From the NCBI RefSeq assembly GCF_007992495.1, contig NZ_BKAJ01000032.1, positions 157,631 through 221,630 on the forward strand: a stretch of 64,000 nucleotides of DNA. The letters are read 5' to 3'. Below are positions 1 through 8,132 of this stretch, one piece after another. This DNA is from Reyranella soli (lineage in GTDB: Bacteria; Pseudomonadota; Alphaproteobacteria; Reyranellales; Reyranellaceae). The position numbers were made by a program, and so were the translations under genes. The notes under the pieces are model-generated. The model saw nothing but the letters and a program-made list of their open reading frames with translations, was not told where the DNA came from and did not search any database. How positions within the stretch are numbered: the first letter of the stretch is position 1; every line of letters starts with the position of its first letter.

Positions 1-150
1 CTGATCGCCGGCACGGCGACGGTGGTGGTGCAACCAGCGCAGAAGCGCGAGATCGACAACCGCGTCTTCAAGTATGTCGGCGTGGCCGGGGTCGACAAGC
101 CGCGCATCGTCCAGGTCGGCGTCAGCGCCGATAACCTGGCCTGTCGCTAG
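1..150 (+). CDS. C-terminal end of an unidentified protein, cut by the window edge
   Basis: An open frame runs from base 1 to a TAG stop at 148-150, giving the last 49 residues of a protein whose start lies outside the window. The visible part has a hydrophobic stretch (LIAGTATVVV) followed by a polar tail containing EIDNRVFKYVGVAGVD. I do not recognise the family. Residues from VQPAQKREIDNR onward are repeated almost exactly at 3479-3595, so this is the intact member of a duplicated 3' end that brackets the acyl-AMP ligase cassette. The alternative, that this copy is also a fragment, cannot be excluded without the sequence to the left. Confidence 0.55.
   Translation: MIAGTATVVVQPAQKREIDNRVFKYVGVAGVDKPRIVQVGVSADNLACR
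28..144 (+). repeat. Left copy of cassette-flanking direct repeat
   Basis: Bases 28-144 align without gaps to 3479-3595 (offset 3451). The core 65-131 is identical to 3516-3582 over 67 bases. Most differences outside the core fall in third codon positions (caa/cag, cca/ccg, gcg/gct, aac/aat), so both copies derive from protein-coding sequence. The copies bracket the ACP / FAAL / hydrolase genes. Confidence 0.9.
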
Positions 151-151
151 A

Positions 152-367
152 TCAGGCGTCGTCCTCCCGAATCGCCGGCATACGCGAGCCTTCCCGGGGC
201 TTGATCGTGCAGCGCATGAGTGCGCCGGCAAGGCCGTCGCCATGACCCAGTGTCGCCGGCAGATCAGAAATCTCGAACCGCCGCCACACCAAGGCGAAGC
301 CGATCGATTTTCCATTGCTGGGCTCCTCTCCGAGCGAGAGGGCAGGCACGTCGGTGGGCATTCGCAT
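152..367 (-). CDS. Possible small protein of unknown function
   Basis: The stretch 151-436 has no clear gene. The best candidate is this minus-strand frame of 71 residues beginning MRMPTDVPAL and ending REDDA, with mostly G or C in third codon positions and a plausible composition. The frame stays open upstream to about 580 across the ACP start, and no Shine-Dalgarno sequence precedes the ATG at 367. I do not recognise it. It may be a fragment left by the insertion that created the flanking repeats, or chance open sequence. Confidence 0.25.
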   Translation of the reverse strand: MRMPTDVPALSLGEEPSNGKSIGFALVWRRFEISDLPATLGHGDGLAGALMRCTIKPREGSRMPAIREDDA

Positions 368-436
368 GCCGGCCAGGCGGTACGGCTCTGGACGATGCCG
401 GCGTGTACGCCGTAGCATCGTCGCAATCTTACATAC

Positions 437-715
437 TTGGGGCCACCTTTGGAAAATCTGAATGAAGTAGTTCAGTGGGTGCGAGCCGAGCTGGCCCAAG
501 TCCTCGATCGTCCGATCGAGGAAATCGATTCGAAGCAGAACTTCTCTCGACTCGGCGTGGACTCCGCTACGGCCACGCACCTCATGATCGCATTGGAAGA
601 TGCGTTGCAGGTCGAGCTCGATCCTGATGTCGTTGACCGGCTGTTCACGATCGATTCACTTGCTGCCTATGCCTTCAACCTGACCCGGGGCCAAGAGTGG
701 AAGCCGCCGCAGTGA
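437..715 (+). CDS. Acyl carrier protein
   Basis: A 92-residue carrier protein carrying an acyl chain on a phosphopantetheine arm. The attachment site is the serine in SRLGVDSATATHL (about residues 38-50), in the usual place before helix 2; the alanine after the serine replaces the common leucine. The acidic four-helix pattern (LDRPIEEID, ALEDALQVELDPD) fits a stand-alone ACP. No ATG exists in frame: translation must use TTG at 437 or 449, or CTG at 458, with no strong ribosome site, so the start is uncertain. It overlaps the acyl-AMP ligase gene by GTGA, implying coupled translation. The ligase next door is its probable loading enzyme. No ketosynthase is nearby, so a modular polyketide role is not supported. 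Confidence 0.85.
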   Translation: MGPPLENLNEVVQWVRAELAQVLDRPIEEIDSKQNFSRLGVDSATATHLMIALEDALQVELDPDVVDRLFTIDSLAAYAFNLTRGQEWKPPQ

Positions 716-2349
716 ATATCGGTCGACGGCTCCTTCATTTGGCCGAACGAACGCCGGACGCTCCAGCTTTCGAGTTCGCCACGCGCGAAACGAAGATCGA
801 CAACCGGCTGACCTTTGGTAGTTTGGCCGCAAGATCAACTGCGCTCGCCGCGCAGCTACAGGTATTGGATGGCCGCGGCAAACGAGCCGCGCTCATCTTC
901 TCTCCGGGTCTCGACTTCATGGTGGCATTGCTCGGCTGCATGCTTGCAGGGGTCATTGCCGTGCCCATGGCGCTACCGCGCCGACTTGCATCGCGCGATT
1001 CGGCGGATGCCATCATCCAGAACTGCACGCCGCATTTTGTTCTCACGACAAAAGCTCTGGTAACCCGTCTGAGCGCCGGCCTCGCCGACCGCCCACAGTG
1101 GCAAGGACGCACCTGGTTGGTGACCGATGCCGACGCCGAATACACCGCAATAGCAGCGAACTTCACGCCCACGCCGATCGATATTGCCATTTTGCAATAC
1201 ACCTCCGGTTCCACTTCAGCGCCAAAGGGCGTGATGGTCAGTCACGCCAATCTTCTCAGCAATCTCTCCATGATGCGGAAGTCCTTTGGTACATCGAGCG
1301 CTTCGACTTTCGCGTGCTGGGTTCCGTTGTTCCATGACATGGGATTGGTGGCGAATGCGTTGCATGCTTTGTTCGTCGGCGGTCGTTGCATTCTGATGGC
1401 TCCGTTGTCATTCATGCAGCGGCCGTTAGCCTGGCTGAAGGTGATCTCCGACCATCGGGTAGACGTCGCCGGGTGTCCCAATTTCGGCTATGACCATTGC
1501 GTCGACTACCTGCGGAATCGTCCCGTTGAGGGAATCGACCTGTCGTCCTGGCGAGTGGCGTTCAATGGCGCCGAGCCCATCCGGTCGGCGACTCTCGACC
1601 GGTTCGCGACCGCTTTCGCCCCATTCGGTTTCGACCGACGCGCGCTCTTTCCCTGCTACGGGATGGCCGAAGCCACTGTCATCATTTCAGGCAAGACCGA
1701 TCGCAATGGTCCCGTACTCGAGTGCAGGGTCGGTAACAGGTCGCTCGTAAGCTGTGGGAGCGCCCTTGACGGCGAGGAAGTCGCGGTGGTGCATCCCGAC
1801 ACCTGCTCCAGGCAGGCCGCCGGCATTGAGGGCGAAATCTGGGTGCGCGGCCCACACATCGCGGCAGGTTATTGGGAGAATGCCGAGGCCACCGCCACGA
1901 ACTTCAATGCCTGCGTCGAGGGTGAAGACGGGGGATGGTTGCGGACTGGAGATTTGGGATTCCTCGACGCGCGCGGCGAACTTTTCGTCACAGGGCGGTT
2001 GAAGGACCTGATTGTCGTGCGCGGACAGAACTATTACCCACAGGACATCGAGCTCTCCGTACAGGAGGGGCATGCCGCATTCGGGCAACAACTCGGTGCG
2101 GCTTTCGTCGCACCTGCGGGTCGCAACGAGTCGGCGGTCGTCGTGGTACAAGAGGCCGATCACCGCCTGCTCCGGCTGGCCTCGCCGGGCGAGCTTGAGG
2201 CGGCTGTCCGTGAAGCGGTCGCGCTGGATCATGGTCTTGCAGTGCATAAGGCCGTCATCGTGGCGCCCGGCGCCGTGCCGCGTACGACAAGCGGAAAGGT
2301 TCAGAGAGCCAAGGCGCGTGCGCTATGGTTGGCTGGCTTTTTTGGGTGA
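712..2349 (+). CDS. Fatty acyl-AMP ligase (FAAL-type adenylating enzyme)
   Basis: An ANL-superfamily enzyme of 545 residues that should activate a fatty acid as acyl-AMP and pass it to an acyl carrier protein, here the one encoded just upstream. Visible motifs are the P-loop-like YTSGSTSAPKGVMVSH, the FAAL-typical WVPLFHDMGLV, the adenine-binding YGMAEAT, the TGDLGF aspartate and the hinge GRLKDLIVVRGQNYYPQDIE, whose NYYPQDIE tail is characteristic of FAALs rather than CoA ligases. The C-terminal lysine motif is TTSGKVQR. I place the start at GTG 712, which overlaps the ACP stop and is preceded by GGAAG; an in-frame GTG at 697 is also possible. The next gene follows after 11 bases. Confidence 0.88.
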   Translation: MNIGRRLLHLAERTPDAPAFEFATRETKIDNRLTFGSLAARSTALAAQLQVLDGRGKRAALIFSPGLDFMVALLGCMLAGVIAVPMALPRRLASRDSADAIIQNCTPHFVLTTKALVTRLSAGLADRPQWQGRTWLVTDADAEYTAIAANFTPTPIDIAILQYTSGSTSAPKGVMVSHANLLSNLSMMRKSFGTSSASTFACWVPLFHDMGLVANALHALFVGGRCILMAPLSFMQRPLAWLKVISDHRVDVAGCPNFGYDHCVDYLRNRPVEGIDLSSWRVAFNGAEPIRSATLDRFATAFAPFGFDRRALFPCYGMAEATVIISGKTDRNGPVLECRVGNRSLVSCGSALDGEEVAVVHPDTCSRQAAGIEGEIWVRGPHIAAGYWENAEATATNFNACVEGEDGGWLRTGDLGFLDARGELFVTGRLKDLIVVRGQNYYPQDIELSVQEGHAAFGQQLGAAFVAPAGRNESAVVVVQEADHRLLRLASPGELEAAVREAVALDHGLAVHKAVIVAPGAVPRTTSGKVQRAKARALWLAGFFG

Positions 2350-2360
2350 GATCGGATCGT

Positions 2361-3452
2361 ATGTCAGGTGCACCCCAGGTTTTCGAGATTTTTAGGAGTG
2401 CGCAGTTGGTGGCGCGTGCCGTGCTGGGCATGTCGGCTGATCGATGCGTTGTGACGTTTTCACCGTTCGATGACAATCGCTCACTGGGTCGTCCCGGCTT
2501 CGAGCAGGGTTCCTTCCGCAAATCTCGAATAGATGCCATTCATGTAATCCCCGGAGGAAATCAAGGGTATCAGTACCCGGAGCTTCCGCAATTGTGCTCG
2601 CAGATAGCGGAAGTGACGGCGACCTATGAGCACGTCGTTGCTTATGGGTCGAGCATGGGCGGATATGCAGCAATACGGTACGGAGGATGGGCTGGAGCCC
2701 ATGTAGCCCTTGCCCTGTCACCTCAGTTCACACTTGATCCTTCGCAGCGGCCTTACGATGGACGTTGGCGGAAGCATGTCAAAGAGGTTCGGTTTCTGCA
2801 CGAGCACGGGAACAATGCCGTCAGGCAAGCCATCGTATTGTATGATCCATCGGATGACTACGATTGTGCTCACGCAGGGCTTCTCCACACGATCACAAAC
2901 GTCGTCGCTGTGCCTCTGCCCGGAAGCGGTCATCCAAGCACCAGCTTCCTCTCCGAACTGGATTTACTTCATCGGATTGCTATCGAGGTCTGTTATGAGA
3001 GGTTCGTCCCCGAGCCTTTCCTCGCGGAAGTTAACCGTCGACGAGAAGAGTCGCCGCAATTTCATGTTGTGCGTGCATTGCGCGCGCGCAATCGCAAGGA
3101 GCGGTATCGCCTCATATCTCAGGCAGCAGCGCGCACGCCAACGCACTCGGGGACACTTCACGCTCTTGCTGAGATAGCCATTGAGGCAGGATTTCCGGAA
3201 GTAGCCCTGGACGCATTGGACAGAACTACAAGGGCGGAGCCGGGACGTACGCAGTATCTGCGCAGTCTGGCTCACGAGAAGGCCGGCCAGCTCGAGCAGG
3301 CCATCGAGATCATGGAAGAGCTGTGCCGGCCCAACACCGAATCGCCAGTCTATCGGTCGGCATTGTCGAGGCTCAAGCGACGAAGGACGCTTCAGGCGTG
3401 GGTACGCCAGCCCTGGCGATGGCTTGCGCGCCGCCGCCATGCCAATGACTAG
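2361..3452 (+). CDS. Alpha/beta-hydrolase-like protein with C-terminal TPR-like helices
   Basis: A 363-residue protein. The N-terminal two thirds resemble an alpha/beta hydrolase: a nucleophile elbow YGSSMGGYAAIRY, a candidate acid in LYDPSDDYD and a candidate histidine in PGSGHPS. The last ~130 residues are helical with TPR-like alternation (HALAEIAIEAGFPEVALDAL, LEQAIEIMEELCRP). No signal peptide is visible. ATG 2361 is favoured because GGGTGAG precedes it; an upstream in-frame start at 2325 would overlap the ligase. Position in the ACP / FAAL operon suggests it acts on or releases the acyl group, as a thioesterase or acyltransferase, but that is inference. A protein-binding partner role through the TPR-like part is also possible. 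Confidence 0.65.
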   Translation: MSGAPQVFEIFRSAQLVARAVLGMSADRCVVTFSPFDDNRSLGRPGFEQGSFRKSRIDAIHVIPGGNQGYQYPELPQLCSQIAEVTATYEHVVAYGSSMGGYAAIRYGGWAGAHVALALSPQFTLDPSQRPYDGRWRKHVKEVRFLHEHGNNAVRQAIVLYDPSDDYDCAHAGLLHTITNVVAVPLPGSGHPSTSFLSELDLLHRIAIEVCYERFVPEPFLAEVNRRREESPQFHVVRALRARNRKERYRLISQAAARTPTHSGTLHALAEIAIEAGFPEVALDALDRTTRAEPGRTQYLRSLAHEKAGQLEQAIEIMEELCRPNTESPVYRSALSRLKRRRTLQAWVRQPWRWLARRRHAND

Positions 3453-3478
3453 ACTCGCCGTGATGATGAAGGGAGCCA

Positions 3479-3595
3479 GTGCAGCCGGCTCAGAAGCGCG
3501 AGATCGACAATCGCATCTTCAAGTATGTCGGCGTGGCCGGGGTCGACAAGCCGCGCATCGTCCAGGTCGGCGTCAGCGCCGACAACCGGGTCTGC
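3479..3595 (+). repeat. Right copy of cassette-flanking direct repeat (3' gene fragment)
   Basis: Second copy of the sequence at 28-144. It encodes VQPAQKREIDNRIFKYVGVAG and onward in one frame, but has no upstream part of the gene, and the frame runs without a stop into the antisense of the ferredoxin gene. It is therefore best read as a displaced 3' fragment, not an expressed gene. Confidence 0.85.
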
Positions 3596-3607
3596 AAGTG
3601 GGCTGCT

Positions 3608-3940
3608 TCAGGGTTTGCCGACGCGAAAGGCCCCGACGAGGGGAGCGTCGAGCTTGCTGACGTGGTCAAGGGTAATGCCGCCGGGACTTCCCCAACCGGT
3701 GACCCCGGCTCCGAAGAATTCGACGTTGGCGGCAATGAAGGCCTGCTCCGCAGCCGGCACGTCGGCATCCTCATAGATCGCCTGCACCGGGCAGACCGAG
3801 ACGCAGATGCCGCAATTGATGCACTCGTCGGGCTGGATGTACATCATGCGGCCGCCCTCGTAGATGCATTCTACGGGGCAGACTTTCTGGCAGATGCCGT
3901 CCTTCACGTCGATGCAGGTCGAGGTGACGACATAGGTCAT
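3608..3940 (-). CDS. Dicluster (7Fe/8Fe) ferredoxin
   Basis: A 110-residue FdxA-like ferredoxin. The two cluster motifs are [17 protein letters not shown] (residues ~9-25) and [13 protein letters not shown] (~40-52). The first motif has the expanded spacing usual for dicluster ferredoxins that carry one 3Fe-4S or modified cluster; the C-terminal ~55 residues carry no cysteine, as in the FdxA family. The start ATG overlaps the stop of the enoyl-CoA hydratase gene by one base (TAATG). As the last gene of the catabolic operon, it probably shuttles electrons for the operon's FAD enzyme, but no reductase is encoded here, so the partner is inferred. Confidence 0.9.
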   Translation of the reverse strand: MTYVVTSTCIDVKDGICQKVCPVECIYEGGRMMYIQPDECINCGICVSVCPVQAIYEDADVPAAEQAFIAANVEFFGAGVTGWGSPGGITLDHVSKLDAPLVGAFRVGKP

Positions 3941-4716
3941 TAGCGGCCCTGCCACTGCGGCGGGCGCTTCTCGATGAACGCCTGCACGCCTTCATCCTGA
4001 TCCGTCGACTGGAGGGCAGCGACCAGAGCGGGCAGGCGCAGCTGCTGTGCCTCTCGCGGCGAGAGGCCGGCGCCGCTGCGCACCATCTGCTTGATCGCCT
4101 TGACCGAGAGCGGCGCGCAGGCAAGGACGTCGGCAAGCCAACGCTCGACCGCTGCGTCGAGATCGGCCGGAGGCACGACTTCGTTGACCAGGCCGAGGCG
4201 CAGCGCCTCTGCCGCCGGCACGCGCCGGCCGGTCAGCAGCATGCCCATCGCCCAGACGTGCGGGATGCGCCGCGGCAGGATGGCGATTCCGCCGTCCAGC
4301 GCCAGCCGCCCAACGCGCGGTTCGGGCAAGCCGAAGCTGGCATTCTCGGCGGCGACGACGATATCGCAGCCCAGCACCATCTCCATGCCGCCGCCCAGGG
4401 CGTGGCCGTTGACGCGGGCGATCACCGGGACATCGAGGGTATCGCGCAACGCCAGGCCGCCGAAGCCGCCGGGCCGCGCCGCTGCCCAGTATTCCAGTCC
4501 GGTCTTGTTGCCGCTCTGCTTCATGTCGGCGCCGGTGCAGAAGGCGCGCTCGCCGGCGCCGGTGAGAACGACGCAGCGCACCTGTTCGTCGCGTTCTATA
4601 GCCGACCAGATGTGCATCAGCTCGGCTTCGGACGCCTCGTCGATGGCGTTCATGCGGTCGGGGCGGTCGATCGTGACGCGCGCGACGTGGTTCTCCACGG
4701 CAAAGCGGATGGTCAT
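3940..4716 (-). CDS. Enoyl-CoA hydratase/isomerase (crotonase) family protein
   Basis: A 258-residue crotonase-fold enzyme. Oxyanion-hole segments are seen in [11 protein letters not shown] and [16 protein letters not shown], and a glutamate sits in the usual place in FGLPEPRVG. Length is normal for the family. Reactions in this family include hydration, isomerisation, dehalogenation and ring cleavage of CoA thioesters, so the specific chemistry cannot be read from sequence. The start overlaps the upstream CoA-transferase stop by ATGA. Together with that CoA-transferase it should process a CoA-activated acid imported by the operon's ABC transporter. Confidence 0.88.
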   Translation of the reverse strand: MTIRFAVENHVARVTIDRPDRMNAIDEASEAELMHIWSAIERDEQVRCVVLTGAGERAFCTGADMKQSGNKTGLEYWAAARPGGFGGLALRDTLDVPVIARVNGHALGGGMEMVLGCDIVVAAENASFGLPEPRVGRLALDGGIAILPRRIPHVWAMGMLLTGRRVPAAEALRLGLVNEVVPPADLDAAVERWLADVLACAPLSVKAIKQMVRSGAGLSPREAQQLRLPALVAALQSTDQDEGVQAFIEKRPPQWQGR

Positions 4717-5909
4717 GAAAGCACCTTGCCCTTGCGCAGCTCGGCGATGCGGTCGGGCGCGTAGCCCAGCTCGCCCAGGATCTCCGAACCATGCTCGCCG
4801 AGGCTTGGCGGCGCATGGCGCAGCCGGAACGCCGAGGCGTCCATGGTGATCGGCGAGGCGACCAGCTTCAGCGGCTCGTTGCGGCCGCTGCCGTTGGCGT
4901 CGAGCGACACGATCATGTTGTTCGCGGCGGTCTGATCCGACGACAGCGCCTCGCCCAGGGTCTGCACCGGCGCGCACAGGAGATCCTGCTCTTCGAGCCT
5001 GGCGAGCCAGTGTGCCGTCGTGTCGGTCGAGAGCTTGCTGCGGAACAGGCGGTGCAGTTCTGCCTTGTTCTCCACCTGCTTGGCGAAGGTGGCGTAGTTC
5101 TGGTCAGCCGACAGGTCGGGCAAGCCCAGCGCGCGGCAGATGTCCTGCAGCGGATTGGCCTTGAAGGCGCCGACGATCACCAGCGCGCCGTCGGTGGTCA
5201 CGAACACGCCGGTTAGCGGGAAGGCGCCCCAGTTCAGCTCGCGCTTGCGCTGCAGCCACATCGCTGCTTCCTGCATCTGCATGGCGAGCATGGAATCGTA
5301 GAGCGACACCGAGAGGGCCTGCCCGACGCCGGTCTTCTCACGCTGCATCAGGGCGAGAAGAATGCCCTGCACGAGATGCATTCCGGCCGAATAGTCCGCC
5401 AGCGCCGTGGCATAGACCGACGTCGGCAGACTTTGGTCGGGCTTGCGCGCCATCACGCCGCTCAGCGCCTGGGCCAGGATGTCCTGGCCGCCCTTGTGCG
5501 ACAGCGGTCCGCTCTGGCCGAAGCCCGAACCGAAGGCGCAGATGATGCGTGGGTTTATCTTGGAGAGCGCCTCGTAGCCGAAGCCCATGCGGTCCATGAC
5601 GCCGGCGCGGAAATTGTTCACCACCACGTCGGCGGTCTTCACCAGATCATAGACGACCGCCTTGCCGGCCTCGCCGCGCAGGTCGAGGGCGATCGAGCGC
5701 TTGTTGCGGTTGAGGCTTCTGAACACTGGATTGTTGAGCCCATCCGGATCGTCGGCCAGCGACGTCCTTGACAGGTCGCCCGCGCCTGGCCGCTCGATCT
5801 TGACGACGTCGGCGCCGTAGTCGGCGAGCATTTGCGTGGCGCACGGTCCCATCATGACCTGCGTGAAATCGAGCACTTTTATGCCGGTGAGGGGCTGGGC
5901 GGCAGTCAT
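4713..5909 (-). CDS. Family III CoA-transferase (CaiB/BaiF type)
   Basis: A 398-residue class III CoA-transferase that should move CoA from a donor thioester to a carboxylic acid. The N-terminal LTGIKVLDFTQVMMGPCATQ and DVVKIERPGAGD are typical, and the catalytic aspartate is expected in ATALADYSAGMH. The C-terminal MDASAFRLRHAPPSLGEHG is also usual. ATGA overlaps link it to the genes on both sides. It should supply the CoA thioester for the enoyl-CoA hydratase downstream. A second member of the family lies at 40062-41267 but is not part of this operon. Confidence 0.92.
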   Translation of the reverse strand: MTAAQPLTGIKVLDFTQVMMGPCATQMLADYGADVVKIERPGAGDLSRTSLADDPDGLNNPVFRSLNRNKRSIALDLRGEAGKAVVYDLVKTADVVVNNFRAGVMDRMGFGYEALSKINPRIICAFGSGFGQSGPLSHKGGQDILAQALSGVMARKPDQSLPTSVYATALADYSAGMHLVQGILLALMQREKTGVGQALSVSLYDSMLAMQMQEAAMWLQRKRELNWGAFPLTGVFVTTDGALVIVGAFKANPLQDICRALGLPDLSADQNYATFAKQVENKAELHRLFRSKLSTDTTAHWLARLEEQDLLCAPVQTLGEALSSDQTAANNMIVSLDANGSGRNEPLKLVASPITMDASAFRLRHAPPSLGEHGSEILGELGYAPDRIAELRKGKVLS

Positions 5910-7261
5910 TCGGCGGCCCTCAGGACGGTGGCGTTGGCTGCCGGTCGGTCTCCCGGATCGGCGCCGCGGTCGCGCAGGCGAGCCTGCAGCTTGCCGACGT
6001 CGACGCGGTCGAGCGCGACATCGCCTTCCAGCGCCAGCGCCGCCGCTTCGCCCGCGGCCTCGCCCATCGCCATGCAGGGCGGGATCTCGCGCGACATGCG
6101 CTGGGCCGACGAGGTCGCTGAATAATGCCGGCCGGCGACGATCAGGCCCTTGATCTCGCGCGGCAGCAGCGCGCGGTAGGGCGTGTAGTAGTCGCGGCCG
6201 CGCGCCACGCTGTCGGCGAAGTGCCGGCGTTCGGTCACGTCCTCCTTGGTCACGACATAGAGGCCCTCGAGCAGCCGGGTCTGGCGGATGCCGAGCTGGG
6301 GCGCCACGTCGACCACGAAGCAGTCGCGGAAGCCTGGCATCTTCTCGTGCAGATAATCGACCAGCTTGGCGATCCGCTTGCGGCCCTCGAAGTCGGCGCG
6401 CGTGAGGTCGTCGACCTTGAGGCCGTCGTAGTTGGCCATGTGCGGGCAGTTGCACCAGACGACGCCGGGCAGCGGCGTCTTCAGCCACCACTTGTCCCAC
6501 GAGCCGCCGATCAGGCGCTTGGCCTCGCGGTCGATCGCCTTGAACGCCTCGGGCTCCTCGTATTCGAAGCGCTCGGCCGCCTCGACCTCGACGCCGCCCA
6601 GGCGAAACACGGTGGTGACGATGTAGGCGCCTTCGATGAACGGCGCGCCGGCCGAGGCGGCGACGTCGAGATCGCCGGTGGCGTCGACGACGATCTTGCC
6701 GAGGATCGCCTGGCGGCCTTCCTTGCTCTCGCAGACGACGCCCTTGATCACGCCATCCTCGACGATGGCGCGGCTGAACCAGCTATGCAGGCGCAGATTG
6801 ACCTTGGCCTCGGCGATCATGTCGTTGGACACGCGCTTGAAGCCGTCGGGATCGAAGGCCGCGGCATAGACGATGGGCTGCGGCTTCAGGTGCGAGGTGA
6901 AATCGAACACGCCCCAACGCGACCATTTGTGCCACATAGCGGCATCGGACCGGCGATCGGCTTCAGGCGGTGTCACCGCGAGCCCAAGCCGCTCCAGCCG
7001 CGCGATGAGGTCGGCACAGAGGCCGCGCACGGCGATCTCCTGGCCATTGCACATGTCGTCGAGCACCAGGACCATGCCGCCGGAGGCGAGGCCGCCAAGA
7101 TACGGGTAGCGCTCGAGCAAGGTGACGCTGAGGCCGTTGCGCGCGCCGGCCAGCGCCGCGGCGATCCCGGCCGGGCCGCCGCCGACGACCACGAGATCGG
7201 ATACCGCAGCGACGGGCGCTTGGCCGGCCGGCTCGCTGATGAACTGGGGGGTCGAGGTCAT
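5906..7261 (-). CDS. FAD-dependent oxidoreductase
   Basis: A 451-residue flavoprotein of the FAD_oxidored (fumarate-reductase-like) type. The N-terminal dinucleotide fold is DLVVVGGGPAGIAAALAGA (~22-40), followed by ERYPYLGGLASGG, and a second FAD-contact region is DATGDLDVAASAGAPF. The C-terminal AGRHYSATSSAQRMSREI and CMAMGEAAGEAAAL complete the family pattern. The substrate is unknown. Its place between an importer and CoA enzymes points to an early oxidation step on the imported compound, with the terminal ferredoxin as a possible electron carrier. It overlaps the CoA-transferase gene by four bases and follows the permease gene by 25. Confidence 0.85.
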   Translation of the reverse strand: MTSTPQFISEPAGQAPVAAVSDLVVVGGGPAGIAAALAGARNGLSVTLLERYPYLGGLASGGMVLVLDDMCNGQEIAVRGLCADLIARLERLGLAVTPPEADRRSDAAMWHKWSRWGVFDFTSHLKPQPIVYAAAFDPDGFKRVSNDMIAEAKVNLRLHSWFSRAIVEDGVIKGVVCESKEGRQAILGKIVVDATGDLDVAASAGAPFIEGAYIVTTVFRLGGVEVEAAERFEYEEPEAFKAIDREAKRLIGGSWDKWWLKTPLPGVVWCNCPHMANYDGLKVDDLTRADFEGRKRIAKLVDYLHEKMPGFRDCFVVDVAPQLGIRQTRLLEGLYVVTKEDVTERRHFADSVARGRDYYTPYRALLPREIKGLIVAGRHYSATSSAQRMSREIPPCMAMGEAAGEAAALALEGDVALDRVDVGKLQARLRDRGADPGDRPAANATVLRAAE

Positions 7262-7286
7262 GAGGCCTCCTTGGCTGATGAGGGGA

Positions 7287-8132
7287 TCAGGCGTTGTGCG
7301 CTACGTTCCAGCGCAGCAGGCGCTTCTCGGCGAGCGAGATGACGCCGAAGAACAGGGCCGAGAAAGTCGAGCCGACGACGATGGTGGCGTAGAGCAACGG
7401 CGAATCGAAATTGTAGGTCGACTGGATGATCAGCGCGCCGATGCCCTTGGTCGATCCGATCCACTCGCCGACGATGGCGCCGATCACGGCGGTGGACGCG
7501 GCGATCTTCAGCGCGGAGAACAGGTAGGGGAGCGCGTTGGGCACGCGGATGCGCAGGAAGACCTCGCGCGGCGTGGCCGACAGGATGCGCATCAGCTCGA
7601 GCTGCTCGGCGCGCACGTCGCGCAGGCCGCGCGTCATGTTCACGAGCGTCGGGAAGAAGCAGATGATGGCGGCTATGGCGATCTTGGGTTCCATCCCATT
7701 GCCCAGCAGCAGCACCAGGATCGGCGCCTTGGCGACGACCGGGATGGTGTTGACCATCACGGCGATGGGGAACAGCGCCTCTTCCATGGTCTTGCGATAG
7801 ACGAAGGCGGTGGCGAGCGTGATGGCGGCCAGGTTGCCCAGGATGAAGCCTGAGACGGCCTCGATCGCCGTCGGCAGCAGATTGGCCATCAGCATGTCGA
7901 AGCGATCGTAGAGCACTTTGGCCACCGCCACCGGCGAGGGCGCGATGAACGGTTGGATGTCGAAGATCTCGACCGCCTGCCACCACAGCAGCAGGAAGAT
8001 GGCCACTGCGGCGACCGGCAGCAGGCGGCCGCGCCAAGCGAGATAGCGCTTGTGGGCGCGGAAGCGCGCCTGCGCCTCGGCGTCCTCGGCGAAGGCGGTG
8101 GCCATGGTGACCGGTTCGGCCTGGTTCGCCAT
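7287..8132 (-). CDS. ABC transporter permease, NitT/TauT (SsuC/TauC) family
   Basis: A 281-residue inner-membrane permease. A hydrophobic N-terminal segment (VAAVAIFLLLWWQAVEIF) precedes about five further membrane spans. The cytoplasmic EAA-type loop that docks on the ATPase is at LMRILSATPREVFLRIRVPN. The family imports sulfonates, nitrate, pyrimidine precursors and aromatic acids, so substrate is not decided by sequence. The ATG overlaps the ATPase stop by one base. Confidence 0.9.
   Translation of the reverse strand: MANQAEPVTMATAFAEDAEAQARFRAHKRYLAWRGRLLPVAAVAIFLLLWWQAVEIFDIQPFIAPSPVAVAKVLYDRFDMLMANLLPTAIEAVSGFILGNLAAITLATAFVYRKTMEEALFPIAVMVNTIPVVAKAPILVLLLGNGMEPKIAIAAIICFFPTLVNMTRGLRDVRAEQLELMRILSATPREVFLRIRVPNALPYLFSALKIAASTAVIGAIVGEWIGSTKGIGALIIQSTYNFDSPLLYATIVVGSTFSALFFGVISLAEKRLLRWNVAHNA

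Noticed and set aside
3479..3943. 154-codon plus-strand gene
   Set aside because: Only the first ~39 codons have coding ancestry (repeat copy); the rest is the antisense of the ferredoxin gene.
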